From UBA5336 sp964492485 (GTDB lineage Bacteria > Pseudomonadota > Alphaproteobacteria > Caulobacterales > Hyphomonadaceae): DNA of 64,000 nt. The stretch covers positions 71,442-135,441 of the forward strand of contig CAZBKM010000006.1 in assembly GCA_964492485.1 (NCBI GenBank), read 5' to 3'. This document shows, piece after piece, positions 52,734 to 61,201 of the stretch; the first letter of the stretch is position 1; each line of letters begins with the position of its first letter. The notes beneath the pieces are model-generated. The model saw only the letters and a list, made by a program, of their open reading frames with translations. It was not told the origin of the DNA and made no database searches. The translations under genes and the position numbers were made by a program.

Positions 52734-53648
52734 GCCGCCCGGGCGGATCAGGAAGGCGTGCAGGTTGTCGTTGGTGTAGCGCGTCAGACGGTTCTTCAGT
52801 CTGAAGTCGAAGCCCGTCGCCTCGGCCATCGCCCTCAGGCTACGGATCGTGAAATAGTTCAGGTGATCAGGAAAACGGAAGCCGCACCAGTCGACGCCCC
52901 TCACGATCCGGTTCAGCGTCGCGAAATTCGGGACTTTCACATAAAGGACGCCGCCGGGCTTCAGGGTACGGAAGGCCTCTCGCAGCACGGCACGCGGATG
53001 CAGTTCATGCTCCAGATAGGAGCGCATGATCATGCCGTCGAAGGTACCATCCGCGAACGTGGCCAATCCTTCCAGCGCAGGCGCGTGCACAACGTCGCCG
53101 CCGCGCTTCGCCATCTCTGGGCGGCAGGCCTCGGCCGCCGCCTTCTCGATCTCGATGCCGAAGGGGATGAAGACATCCGGAATGCGATTGCGCCCGCCGC
53201 ATCCGACATCCAGAACATGACCGCTGGAGACATGCTCGCAGAGATACTGCCACTCGTCGTCACGCGCCAGGTGAAGGCGCCACCTGGTCGACTGGTCGAG
53301 CCAGGAGACAATCGGCTGCCTTGCCCGCCGTCGCTTCTTTTCCTTGGCAAATTGCTGTGTCCAGGCCAGGTCTTCCGACAGGGCCGCATAGTCGGGCGCG
53401 GACTCAAGAAAGACGAAATCACAGGTGCGGCACGCCACCGTTTGCCAACCGCCCCGGGCCAGCCCGGCAAGCGGCCTGTGATCACTACCGTCGCTGGCCG
53501 GGCACGTCCTGGCCAGCTTCTGCGTCTCGTCAAAGGCCGTGCGCGCAAGCTCCGATTGAATGACGGGGAGGCAGAAAGAGATACCAGAAAGTTGAGATCG
53601 AGAAGAAATACTTTCGTTCGAAACAGCCTTTCGGCCGATCTGCGACAC
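52731..53648 (-). CDS. Class I SAM-dependent methyltransferase with N-terminal zinc-finger-like motif
   Basis: 305 residues if the GTG at 53648 is used; no ATG is available and the ribosome site is poor, so the start is uncertain. Residues 45-80 contain CPASDGSDHRPLAG and VACRTCDFVFLESAPDYAAL, like the zinc-binding start of sugar/lipid methyltransferases, with one Cys of the first pair apparently replaced. The Rossmann core has VLDVGCGGRNRIPDVF, a long motif II region and PGGVLYVKVPNFATLNRIVR. The 5' end of the gene (about 53560-53650) is less GC-rich than its surroundings. The stop codon TAG belongs to the repeat at 52555-52733. It could be a laterally gained gene. Confidence 0.78.
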   Translation of the reverse strand: MSQIGRKAVSNESISSRSQLSGISFCLPVIQSELARTAFDETQKLARTCPASDGSDHRPLAGLARGGWQTVACRTCDFVFLESAPDYAALSEDLAWTQQFAKEKKRRRARQPIVSWLDQSTRWRLHLARDDEWQYLCEHVSSGHVLDVGCGGRNRIPDVFIPFGIEIEKAAAEACRPEMAKRGGDVVHAPALEGLATFADGTFDGMIMRSYLEHELHPRAVLREAFRTLKPGGVLYVKVPNFATLNRIVRGVDWCGFRFPDHLNYFTIRSLRAMAEATGFDFRLKNRLTRYTNDNLHAFLIRPGG

Positions 53649-53778
53649 ATGCAGGCGCCAACCCGTTCCAGGGCGCTCACACGATGCTGCGCACAACCTT
53701 TTGGGGCATTCACCACGTCTAGTCGGATCGCGATCGCCGTCCGGACTTGCCGGCGCGGCGCTCAGTCCCCCGAGAATA

Positions 53779-54594
53779 TCAGTCCCCCGAGAAGACCGGT
53801 GGCCGCTTCTCGAAGAAGGCGCGCACGGCCTCTTCATGGTCGCGGGTGTCCCGTGCCAGAAGGAACTGGTCGCGGTCCATGTAACTCGTGGCGTGCGCCA
53901 GCGGCTGTGCCGCCACATCCACGGCCTGCTTGGTCATGCGCAGCGCCAGGGGTGGCAGCGCGGCATAGCGTTCGGCCAGGGCCAGGGCGGCGGCCGTGCT
54001 CGCGCCCGGCGCCGTGATTTCGTCCACCAGCCCCCAGGCGTGTGCGGTCTCAGCCTCCAGCGTCTCGCCAAGGGCGATCAGGCGCTTTGCGCGAGAGGGA
54101 CCAAGCAGGGCGACGAGCCGGGGGACCGACCGCCAGCTCATGTTCATGCCGAGCGGGACTTCCGGCAGCCGGAACCGCGCCGTCTGCGAGGCGATTCGGT
54201 GATCGCACGCCACAGCCAGGGCGAGACCTCCACCGATGCAGAACGCCTCGATGGCCACGAGGGTGATCTGTTCCAGGTCTGCCCAGGCCTGGCAAAGGTC
54301 TGGCCCCAACCGCACGGCTGCACGCTGCGCCAGCAGGCCGGACTCGTCCTGGGCCAGGCGTGCGGGATCGTTCAGATCGACGCCGGCGGAAAAGACCTGC
54401 CCTCCGCGCAGCACCACGACGGAACTGTCCACATCCTCGGCGAGGCGTCCGGCCACGGTCTTCAGATCGCGCATGACCTCCACCGACAGGGCATTCAGTC
54501 GGTCGCCCCGGTCAAAGGTCACTTCGACGACCCGCCCCCGGCGCGAGACGCGCACCGCCTCTCCTTCAAGTCCGCTCTCCAATGGGTCGCTCAC
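53779..54594 (-). CDS. Enoyl-CoA hydratase/isomerase family protein
   Basis: 271 residues from GTG 54594, with GGAGG about 8 bases upstream; the in-frame ATG at 54627 has no such site. Crotonase marks: VTFDRGDRLNALSVEVMRDL, FSAGVDLNDP, EAFCIGGGLALAVACDHRIA and RFRLPEVPLGMNMSWRSVPR. The first catalytic Glu position is Leu (GGGLALA), so it may be an isomerase or a less usual family member. It is unlike the hydratase at 33522. It ends 130 bases before the methyltransferase start. Confidence 0.88.
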   Translation of the reverse strand: MSDPLESGLEGEAVRVSRRGRVVEVTFDRGDRLNALSVEVMRDLKTVAGRLAEDVDSSVVVLRGGQVFSAGVDLNDPARLAQDESGLLAQRAAVRLGPDLCQAWADLEQITLVAIEAFCIGGGLALAVACDHRIASQTARFRLPEVPLGMNMSWRSVPRLVALLGPSRAKRLIALGETLEAETAHAWGLVDEITAPGASTAAALALAERYAALPPLALRMTKQAVDVAAQPLAHATSYMDRDQFLLARDTRDHEEAVRAFFEKRPPVFSGD

Positions 54595-54708
54595 CTTACG
54601 CCTCCCTCGCCGCCGTCGCGCATGCATTCGGCAAGCTCAGGCGCGATCCGTTGAGGGGTCAAGTGCCCGGCCCGCCCGGTCCAGGGGCGCAGCCAATCTG
54701 CATGGCCT

Positions 54709-54978
54709 TCAAGGTGCGTCCAGGGGACGGACGAGGTCCACGATCTGATCGCGCACCCAGCGATGGGCCGGGTTATCATGCGACCGCCGGCTCCAGACCA
54801 TCAGCATGGGATGCGGATCGAGCCCGACAGGCGACGGCATCACGACCAGGTCGAGGCCCGGGGCAAGCTCATCCGCCAGTGTGCGTGGCAACGTACCGAG
54901 CATGTCGGTGCGGCTGACCGTGTGCGCGATGGCGCTGAATTTCGGCAGCGTCATGGCCACCCGGCGTGTCCGGCCAAG
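54709..54978 (-). pseudogene. C-terminal remnant of a LysR-type transcription regulator
   Basis: The translation RVAMTLPKFSAIAHTVSRTD, MLGTLPRTLADELAPG, then LDPHPMLMVWSRRSHDNPAH and RWVRDQI is the standard end of a LysR substrate-binding domain. An in-frame TAA lies just upstream (about 54981), and the N-terminal helix-turn-helix and most of the effector domain are missing. The break point is next to TTACCCATGTGTCCGG, a sequence with a near copy at about 59490. It looks like a deletion scar. Confidence 0.75.
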
Positions 54979-55048
54979 CCGTTACCCATGTGTCCGGGTC
55001 GTACATCCGGTCGAACATCGGCTCGCGAAGGACTTGAACCCTCGCTGA

Positions 55049-55096
55049 GGGCTTTTTCAAGCGAAGCGGGACCCGGTTCGCTTGAAAATGCTATAG
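55049..55096. repeat. Single module A repeat
   Basis: TTTTTCAAGCGAAGCGGGAC then CCGGTTCGCTTGAAAATGCT. It is a near-perfect palindrome standing alone between the LysR remnant and the rhodanese gene. The remaining noncoding parts (54979-55048 and 55097-55146) hold no gene that I can see. Confidence 0.8.
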
Positions 55097-55146
55097 GGCG
55101 GGCCCGGTCCTGCGACGGCCGCCGCCGGTTCCCTCCCCAGCCACGC

Positions 55147-55647
55147 TCATCGGTCGGGGTCGGTGGCTTCGATCATCTGGAACAGGCCGGCGTCGGTTTC
55201 CACAGGGCGGCGGGCCTTGGCCCAGGTCTCGAAGCCGGCATGGGCCGACACATTGTCATAGCCTTGCGCCCTCAACGCCTTGAGGGCCAGGGCCGCACGG
55301 TTGCCGGTCGAGCAATAGACGATGATCTCACGATCGGCCTGGCGCACGGTCTCCGCCATGCGGAACTCCAGCACGCCGCGCGGTATCGAGACCGCGCCGG
55401 GTATGCGCCCCAGGGCAAACTCGCTTTCGGTGCGCACGTCGATGAGCAGCAGGTCGGGATTGGCGGCGCGACGCGCGGCGATCTGGTCATTCCCGATCAG
55501 GGACACGCCAGCCCTTGCGGCGGCCGAAACCGCTTCGCGCGTCATCGGCAACTCGGATCCAGCCCCCACAGGGCCGCCCGGCTCCGCCCGGGCGTCGAAT
55601 GCCGGAAAGGCCATCAGGGTCAGGCTCAAAATCGCCAGTCGCATCAT
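55147..55647 (-). CDS. Secreted rhodanese-like protein
   Basis: 166 residues from ATG 55647 (GGAGAGGG upstream). A signal peptide is at 1-19 (LAILSLTLMAFPAFDARA). One rhodanese domain: LLLIDVRTESEFALGRIPGA and the active-site loop IVYCSTGNRAALALKAL with Cys present. It should act in the periplasm in sulfur transfer or redox handling. An upstream in-frame ORF start at 55722 would precede the signal peptide and overlaps the DUF3422 gene, so I reject it. Confidence 0.88.
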   Translation of the reverse strand: MMRLAILSLTLMAFPAFDARAEPGGPVGAGSELPMTREAVSAAARAGVSLIGNDQIAARRAANPDLLLIDVRTESEFALGRIPGAVSIPRGVLEFRMAETVRQADREIIVYCSTGNRAALALKALRAQGYDNVSAHAGFETWAKARRPVETDAGLFQMIEATDPDR

Positions 55648-55718
55648 CGTCCCTCTCCAAAGTCCCGCGAGGTGCGCAGGGTCCGTATGCTGCAATCCCG
55701 ATATCCTGCAAGCCCCGC

Positions 55719-57035
55719 TCATGCGCGCGCGATCCGCTTACGGATATGCCTGACCGTGCTGAACACGGCGAGCAGCATGACGGGAATCGCGACACCGGTT
55801 CCGATCTCCACCACGTCTGGCCCACCTGCGCCCTTCAGCGCCTTTAGGGCATACTGGACCAGACCGACCCCGTAATAGCTGATGGCGACCGTCGAGAGGC
55901 CTTCGACGGTCTGCTGGAGGCGGAGCTGCGCGCCGGACCGCTGGTTCAGCGTCTCGAGCTGATCGGCGTTCTGGCGCTCGATGCTCACGGACACGCGCGT
56001 CGACAGCAGGCTTATGGCCCGTCCGACCCGTTCGGCCAGCGACTGAAGGCGCCCTTGCGACGCCGCACAACTCCGCATGGCGGGGGCCAGGCGATGCTCC
56101 ATGAAGGTGCTGAGACGCTGGCGGCCCTCGATCCGGGTTTCCCGCAACCGCTCGATCCGCTCGCGCACGATCTGATAATAGGCCGCGCCGGCATCGAAAC
56201 GGTAGCGCGTATCGTGTTCCAGTTGCTCGATCCGGGCCGCGATCTCCGACAGCCGGTCCAGGTTCGCCGCATCCTGGGAGTGGCTGCGGCGCCCCGACAT
56301 GGACTTCAGCAGCGTGGTCAGATCGTCCTCCAGTCGGCGGACGTCCCGCGACAGGGCGCGCGCCACCGGCAGGCTCAACAGGGCCGCCAGGCGATAGAAG
56401 TCGATCTCCAGAAGTCGTTGGACGAGCCGCCCATTATAGGAGGCCCGGTTCTCGCAGCAGAACACGATCATCCGCACGAAGCCCTTCGGATCGGGCCTGA
56501 AATCGGCGGCAACCGCGACCGGCATGTGAGACGAGGTCATGCCGGTAAAATCGTCATGTCCGAACGCCGCCCTGGCCACGTCCATGGCCGTATCGAGGCT
56601 GTCGGCCGGGCGCAGCGCCAGATGGGTGGCGGACACGACCTCGCCCGGGAACCGGGTCAGCCAGTCCAGGTCGATGGCGTCCAGCGCCGATCGCGACCAG
56701 CCCAGATCGGGATCGCCCGGCGCCACGATGGTGAACGAGACGAACTCCGTATGTCGTTCCCAGATCAGCGTCCAGTCCGGCGTCTCGAGGACGAAATGCC
56801 GGGCCCGGCGCGGCGGCGGGGCGGCCCCGACGCTCCGACACATCTCGGCCAGATGGTCGGCGGCCAGGTCATGCTGGGCCTCGCCCGCATCGAAGGCGAT
56901 CGACAGGCGCGTCACGGATGCCGGCGCAGATATCGGCGTGGCGGGGCGCGCAAAGGCTTCGGCCGCGATTTCCTCGTGGTGCCGGTGAAATCGCAATGGC
57001 GCCGACGATCCGTGCCAATCCTCGCTGGTCATCAT
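55719..57035 (-). CDS. DUF3422 membrane protein
   Basis: 438 residues from ATG 57035. DUF3422 pattern: PLRFHRHHEEIAAEAFARPA at the start, HFVLETPDWTLIWERHTEFV, SFTIV and, in the middle, SSHMPVAVAADFRPDPKGFV. The central part is a long coiled coil (about 250-390). The C-terminus has two membrane spans (VAISYYGVGLVQYALKAL and VVEIGTGVAIPVMLLAVFSTV). The family is predicted to be an inner-membrane protein of unknown function, often near metal or transport genes. It is followed by the rhodanese gene 71 bases on. Confidence 0.9.
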   Translation of the reverse strand: MMTSEDWHGSSAPLRFHRHHEEIAAEAFARPATPISAPASVTRLSIAFDAGEAQHDLAADHLAEMCRSVGAAPPPRRARHFVLETPDWTLIWERHTEFVSFTIVAPGDPDLGWSRSALDAIDLDWLTRFPGEVVSATHLALRPADSLDTAMDVARAAFGHDDFTGMTSSHMPVAVAADFRPDPKGFVRMIVFCCENRASYNGRLVQRLLEIDFYRLAALLSLPVARALSRDVRRLEDDLTTLLKSMSGRRSHSQDAANLDRLSEIAARIEQLEHDTRYRFDAGAAYYQIVRERIERLRETRIEGRQRLSTFMEHRLAPAMRSCAASQGRLQSLAERVGRAISLLSTRVSVSIERQNADQLETLNQRSGAQLRLQQTVEGLSTVAISYYGVGLVQYALKALKGAGGPDVVEIGTGVAIPVMLLAVFSTVRHIRKRIARA

Positions 57036-57121
57036 CCACCTGGTCTCCACGGCCCGCCGCACCCGTGAACTAGACCAGAGAGCCGTGCGCGCCACCACGC
57101 GACGTCGGCGCGCACGGACGC

Positions 57122-58168
57122 TCAGGCGTCCATGAAGCCCTGAAGCTCGGCAGCGCGCTGGCGAGCCTGCTCCGGGCTGCCGAAAAGCTGACGGTTCACG
57201 CCTATGCGCTTGAACCAGTAATGCAGGCCGAGCAGATCCGTGAAACCCATGCCGCCATGCACCTCGGTCGCGGTTCTGGCGACGAACGTTCCCACCTCGC
57301 TCAGATGGGCTTTCGCCAGATTGGCCATGGCAAGGGCTTCCGGATCACCGGTATCCATCGCATAGGCTGCGTGCCAGAGCAGCGCCCGGGCCGGTTCCAG
57401 CTTTGCCGCCATCTCGGCGCACATGTGCTTGACGGCCTGGAACGAACCGATGACCCGGCCGAACTGCTTTCGCTCCCTGGCATAGTCGACCGCCTTGTCG
57501 AGCATCGCCTGCGCGGCACCCAGCGTGTCGGCCGCGACCAGCAGGCGTGCGGCTTCGAGCGCTCCGTCAGGTCTGGCCTCAGCAACGTCGCATGCCGACC
57601 CGTCAAGGACGAGCTCCCGGAAAGTCCGGGTCCGGTCGATGGTGCGCATGGAGACCGCGGTCCAGTCCGACACGACATGAAGCGTGCCCGACACATCGGC
57701 GGCAAGGACATGCGTCGCCCCGTCCGGCACCATGGCGAACAGGGCCTTGCCCGTGAGCCGACCGCCCTCGAACCTCAGACCTGCCCCGTCGCGCCGCGAG
57801 GCAAGCTCGCTCATCGCAAGGCCGAACACGATGCTGCCGTCAGTCATGCCGGTTGCATAGGGCCCACCGGCGCGCGCCAGACTGTGGGCGGCGACACTGG
57901 TCGCCAGAAAACCCGACGGCGCCACGCCATAACCGAGCGCTTCCTGGACCAGGCAGGCTTCAAGAAGGCCGAGACCGGACCCGCCCTGCGATTCAGGCAC
58001 GTGCAGTCCGGAAAGCCCGAGGCCGGCCAGACCGCGGTCGAGATCGGCTGCAGCCTGCGCGTCGCCCTCCGCGACCTTTCGGATCACGTCGAGGGGGGCA
58101 TTGTCCCGGAGAAACCCGCTGACCGTGTCCTGAAGCAGGCGCTGATCTTCCGAAAGCGCGAATTCCAT
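57122..58168 (-). CDS. Acyl-CoA dehydrogenase (short form)
   Basis: 348 residues from ATG 58168. Acyl-CoA dehydrogenase marks: MEFALSEDQRLLQDTVSGFL, LGLSGLHVPESQGGSGLG, YARERKQFGRVIGSFQAVKH and ATEVHGGMGFTDLLGLHYWF. The middle beta domain is reduced, which is common in the partner subunit of heteromeric dehydrogenases for CoA-bound sterol or aromatic side chains. It follows the full-length dehydrogenase gene by 4 bases, so the two may form one alpha2beta2 enzyme. Confidence 0.9.
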   Translation of the reverse strand: MEFALSEDQRLLQDTVSGFLRDNAPLDVIRKVAEGDAQAAADLDRGLAGLGLSGLHVPESQGGSGLGLLEACLVQEALGYGVAPSGFLATSVAAHSLARAGGPYATGMTDGSIVFGLAMSELASRRDGAGLRFEGGRLTGKALFAMVPDGATHVLAADVSGTLHVVSDWTAVSMRTIDRTRTFRELVLDGSACDVAEARPDGALEAARLLVAADTLGAAQAMLDKAVDYARERKQFGRVIGSFQAVKHMCAEMAAKLEPARALLWHAAYAMDTGDPEALAMANLAKAHLSEVGTFVARTATEVHGGMGFTDLLGLHYWFKRIGVNRQLFGSPEQARQRAAELQGFMDA

Positions 58169-58172
58169 TGCC

Positions 58173-59366
58173 TTACGCCTTTGCCAGCTTGGGTTCGCGC
58201 GGCAGGCCGAGGCCACGCTCGGCGATGATGTTCTTCTGGATCTGTGCCGTGCCGCCGCCAATGATCAGACCCAGGTCGTACATGTACCGCCACTGCCAGG
58301 TGCCGCCCGACCTCAGATGGTCCCCCTCGCCGTACAGGATACCGAGCTCGCCAAGCGCATCTATGGCAAGTCCGGCGATCTGATGATTGAGCTCACAGCC
58401 CACAAGCTTGACGATGAGACCTGCCAGGCCCGCGCTCTCATTCTTCAGACCCGCGGTCGTGACCCTCAATCCATTGGCCTGCATGGCATAGACCTCGGCT
58501 TGCAGCTTGATGAGGCGGTCACGCAAGAGTGGGTTGTCGATCAGGCGCTCCCCGTTCAGGGTTTCGGTCCTCATCAACTCGACGAGTTCCAGAAACCGCG
58601 CCTTGGTCGCGTTCGGATCGCCCAGCAGGCCCCGTTCATGCGTCAGCGTTGCGTTCGCGACCTGCCAGCCCTTGTTGACCTGGTAGACGATGCCGCTCTT
58701 GGGAACACGAACATCGGTAAGGAAGACCTCGTTGAAGTTCGCGTTCTCGGTCATGTCGACCAGCGGGCGAACCTCGATGCCGGGCGTATCCATCGGAAAC
58801 AGGATATAGCTGATGCCGTCATGCTTTCGGGCATCGGGATCGGTGCGCACGAGGCAGAACATCATGTCTGCGTGCTGCGCCGTGGACGTCCAGATCTTCT
58901 GCCCGTTGATGATGTAATCGTCGCCATCTTCGACCGCGACGGTGCGCAGGGATGCGAGGTCGGAACCCGCGCCCGGTTCGGAATAGCCCTGGCACCAGAT
59001 CATCTCGCCGTGGAGCGTCGGGCGGATATAGGCGTCTTTCTGTTCGGGCGTTCCAAGCTCCAGAAGCGTTGGAACGAGCATCGAAATGCCTTGCCCCGCC
59101 AGAGGCGGCGGCATGCCCGTACGGGCAAACGCCTCGGCAATGATACGGGATTTCAAAAGGTCCGGCTCCGCGCCGTATCCACCATATTCCTTCGGGATCG
59201 TCCGGGCCGCGAGCCCGTTCTCGATGAGACATTTCTGCCAGGCAAGACGCTTGGGATGCTTCAGGCCCCTGTCATCCGGACCGGGCGCCAGGTGTGCATT
59301 CTCCCTCAGGATTCGGGTCACGTCCTCACGGAACGCTTCGTATTCGGGGCTGAGATCGAGTTTCAT
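58173..59366 (-). CDS. Acyl-CoA dehydrogenase
   Basis: 397 residues from ATG 59366. Marks: LAARTIPKEYGGYGAEPDLL, the FAD/substrate motif WCQGYSEPGAGSDLASLRTV, YIINGQKIWTSTAQHADMMF and, near the end, LGIIY-like DLGLIIGGGTAQIQKNIIAE with RGLGLPREP. It reads with the shorter dehydrogenase gene downstream. The pair likely oxidises an acyl-CoA, with electrons passing to ETF. The substrate is not evident from the sequence. Confidence 0.92.
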   Translation of the reverse strand: MKLDLSPEYEAFREDVTRILRENAHLAPGPDDRGLKHPKRLAWQKCLIENGLAARTIPKEYGGYGAEPDLLKSRIIAEAFARTGMPPPLAGQGISMLVPTLLELGTPEQKDAYIRPTLHGEMIWCQGYSEPGAGSDLASLRTVAVEDGDDYIINGQKIWTSTAQHADMMFCLVRTDPDARKHDGISYILFPMDTPGIEVRPLVDMTENANFNEVFLTDVRVPKSGIVYQVNKGWQVANATLTHERGLLGDPNATKARFLELVELMRTETLNGERLIDNPLLRDRLIKLQAEVYAMQANGLRVTTAGLKNESAGLAGLIVKLVGCELNHQIAGLAIDALGELGILYGEGDHLRSGGTWQWRYMYDLGLIIGGGTAQIQKNIIAERGLGLPREPKLAKA

Positions 59367-59615
59367 GCAACCAGCTTAGATGCCCTTCCCTAGGGTCTGC
59401 CAAGCACGTTCCTGTCCAACGCGCGCCCCCGGCGGACCTTCGCTCCGCATTCCGAGCAAAAGTGTAACCCATCTCTCCGGAACAATGTGTTGCCCATGTG
59501 CCCGGAACGAACACGTGGCGGGCTGGTGCGGGCCGTAAGATCGTCCCCGAACCGAACCACAGCCCTGAGCGCGATCCATCGCGAAGCCAAAGGCGGAGCG
59601 GGCGATCAATCGCAA

Positions 59616-59663
59616 ATGGTGCCGGCTGAGGGACTCGAACCCCCGACCCTCTGATTACAAATT
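59616..59663 (-). other. 3' fragment of tRNA-Thr(UGU), attachment-site copy
   Basis: On the minus strand the sequence reads from anticodon loop TTTGTAA through stem TCAGA, variable loop, T-arm (GGTTCGAGTCC) and acceptor end AGCCGGCACCA including CCA. The 5' half (D-arm and 5' anticodon stem) is missing and replaced by unrelated sequence towards the integrase. This is the usual footprint of an element that integrated at a tRNA 3' end. The 249 bases between it and the dehydrogenase start (59367-59615) contain no gene but include CCCATGTGCCCGGAACGAAC at about 59493, similar to the scar near 54985. Confidence 0.8.
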
Positions 59664-59712
59664 TGTCGACACCCCGTTCGCCCACATTCGTGGCGATCCA
59701 AGAACACGACTA

Positions 59713-59809
59713 TTTATATCGTATAAACAACGACTAAGAGTGTGCTGCGTTCATTGGTGTCTGGTGCCGTTCGGGGCAATGCGCTATTTTTTGGCACGGA
59801 TTTGGCACG
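59713..59809. promoter_or_regulatory. Palindrome and paired TTTGGCACG sites before the integrase gene
   Basis: TTTATA-TCG-TATAAA (59713-59727) is a perfect AT-rich palindrome and may be an operator or hold the -10 region. TTTGGCACG occurs at 59790-59798 and again at 59801-59809, an 11-base spacing (one helical turn), just before ATG 59848. Tyrosine integrases bind short arm-type repeats beside the core site, so these are candidates. Confidence 0.45.
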
Positions 59810-59847
59810 AAAAATGGACCCACAAATTGCCCAGAATCCTCAAACCG

Positions 59848-60966
59848 ATGACGGCCATAGAGGTCTCGCGGCTCACCGAAAGCGCGTTTGTCGGGGGCGT
59901 GCCGGGTCTGGAACTGGCGGTCTCCTATGGCGGCACCAGATCGTGGCGGCTGTTCTATCGACTGGCCGGGGGCAAGCGCCGCAAGTCGATCTCGCTGGGG
60001 CGCTATCCGGCCGTCAGCCTTGCGGAAGCGCGCAAGCGGGCGGGCGAGAAGCTCGCCCTGGCCGCCGATGGAATCGATCCCCGCGCCGAACGCGAAGCCG
60101 AGGTCGAGGCCAGGGATTTCACGACGAACGCCGCGATCGCGCGGTATCTGAAATGGTGCAGCGCGAACAATGCGCCCCGCACCGTCGAGGTGAAGCGCAA
60201 TGCCTTCGCCACGGTGGTCGCGCCCGCGATCGGAAAGCAGCCGATCGTGGAGGTCACCCGCCGCGACATCGCGATCATGCTGGACGACCTCAGTGACCGG
60301 CCTGCCCTCCGGCGCTCGGTCTATCTCTACCTTTCGCATTTTTTCGGGTGGTGCGTCGAACGCGACCTCGCCGCGACGAACCCGGTGCGTGACCTCAAGG
60401 CGCCAAGAGCCGTGAAGGCCCGTGACCGGGTGCTCGACGATGGGGAGATCGCGGCGCTCTGGCAGGCCGCGGGCACCATGGCCACGATCGCCAGGCTGGC
60501 CCTGCTCACTGCGCAGCGGCGCGGCTCCATCGAGGCCATGCGGTGGACGGATGTGGACCTTGAGGCGGCGGTCTGGACCGTGCCTGCGGCCGACATGAAA
60601 TCCGGTCGGCTACACAAGGTACCGCTCAGCCAGGCGGCGATCGACCTCCTGGCATCCTGGCCGCGGCTTCAGGGGCCATTCGTGTTCGGCGTCGGATCGA
60701 ATGGCGAAAAGCCGTTTGCCGGCAGTTCAAACGGAATGGAGGCCCTGCGCCGCAAACTGGGCGGCCCGGACTGGCGCCTGCATGACCTGCGTCGCACCGC
60801 CGTGACCCTTGCCCAGCGCGACGGGTGTTCGGTCGAGGCGATCCGGGCGCTCACACAGCACAAGCTACCCGGCGTCATCGGCGTCTATGCCCGCCACACC
60901 TATGAGGACGAGAAGCGGGAGGTGGTCGCGGCGATAGAGCGCCAGGTTGCTCGGGTCATCGGCTGA
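59848..60966 (+). CDS. Tyrosine recombinase/integrase
   Basis: 372 residues from ATG 59848; earlier in-frame ATGs exist (59779 and 59740) but would place the arm-like repeats in the coding part. The N-terminal domain resembles the DUF4102 arm-binding type (GGTRSWRLFYRLAGGKRRKS then ISLGRYPAVSLAEARKRAGE). The catalytic domain has Arg in LLTAQRRGSIEAMRW, the HxLRR box LHDLRRTAVTLAQRDG, and the end YARHTYEDEKREVV with the catalytic Tyr. It lies 184 bases from the tRNA-Thr fragment and reads away from it. Confidence 0.93.
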   Translation: MTAIEVSRLTESAFVGGVPGLELAVSYGGTRSWRLFYRLAGGKRRKSISLGRYPAVSLAEARKRAGEKLALAADGIDPRAEREAEVEARDFTTNAAIARYLKWCSANNAPRTVEVKRNAFATVVAPAIGKQPIVEVTRRDIAIMLDDLSDRPALRRSVYLYLSHFFGWCVERDLAATNPVRDLKAPRAVKARDRVLDDGEIAALWQAAGTMATIARLALLTAQRRGSIEAMRWTDVDLEAAVWTVPAADMKSGRLHKVPLSQAAIDLLASWPRLQGPFVFGVGSNGEKPFAGSSNGMEALRRKLGGPDWRLHDLRRTAVTLAQRDGCSVEAIRALTQHKLPGVIGVYARHTYEDEKREVVAAIERQVARVIG

Positions 60967-61201
60967 CAGGGGCTCGACGTTGCGGTCGTCAGATGTCTCC
61001 ACACACGTGCGCTCTCCACACGGGTCGCGGTAACCTCACCACTCCACGCACCCCTTGCGTGCCGTCGACGTGACGGGGGCTGATCTTCAGGTGCGCGCCC
61101 GCTTGGGAACCTGCGAGATCTCGTCGGGACTGTTATGCAGGACTCCCGCATCGACCGCGTCACGGGTATTGTTGAAAGAGGCAATCTTCGGGGGACGTGA
61201 G

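Noticed and set aside
55026..55050. A second tRNA remnant (minus strand GAGGGTTCAAGTCCTTC)
   Set aside because: It has a T-loop-like core, but the stem pairs poorly, and no acceptor end or CCA follows. It may be chance.
59616..59700. A complete tRNA-Thr gene
   Set aside because: Only the half from the anticodon loop to CCA is present. No D-arm (TAGCTCAG-like) or matching 5' anticodon stem is found upstream, so it is a fragment.
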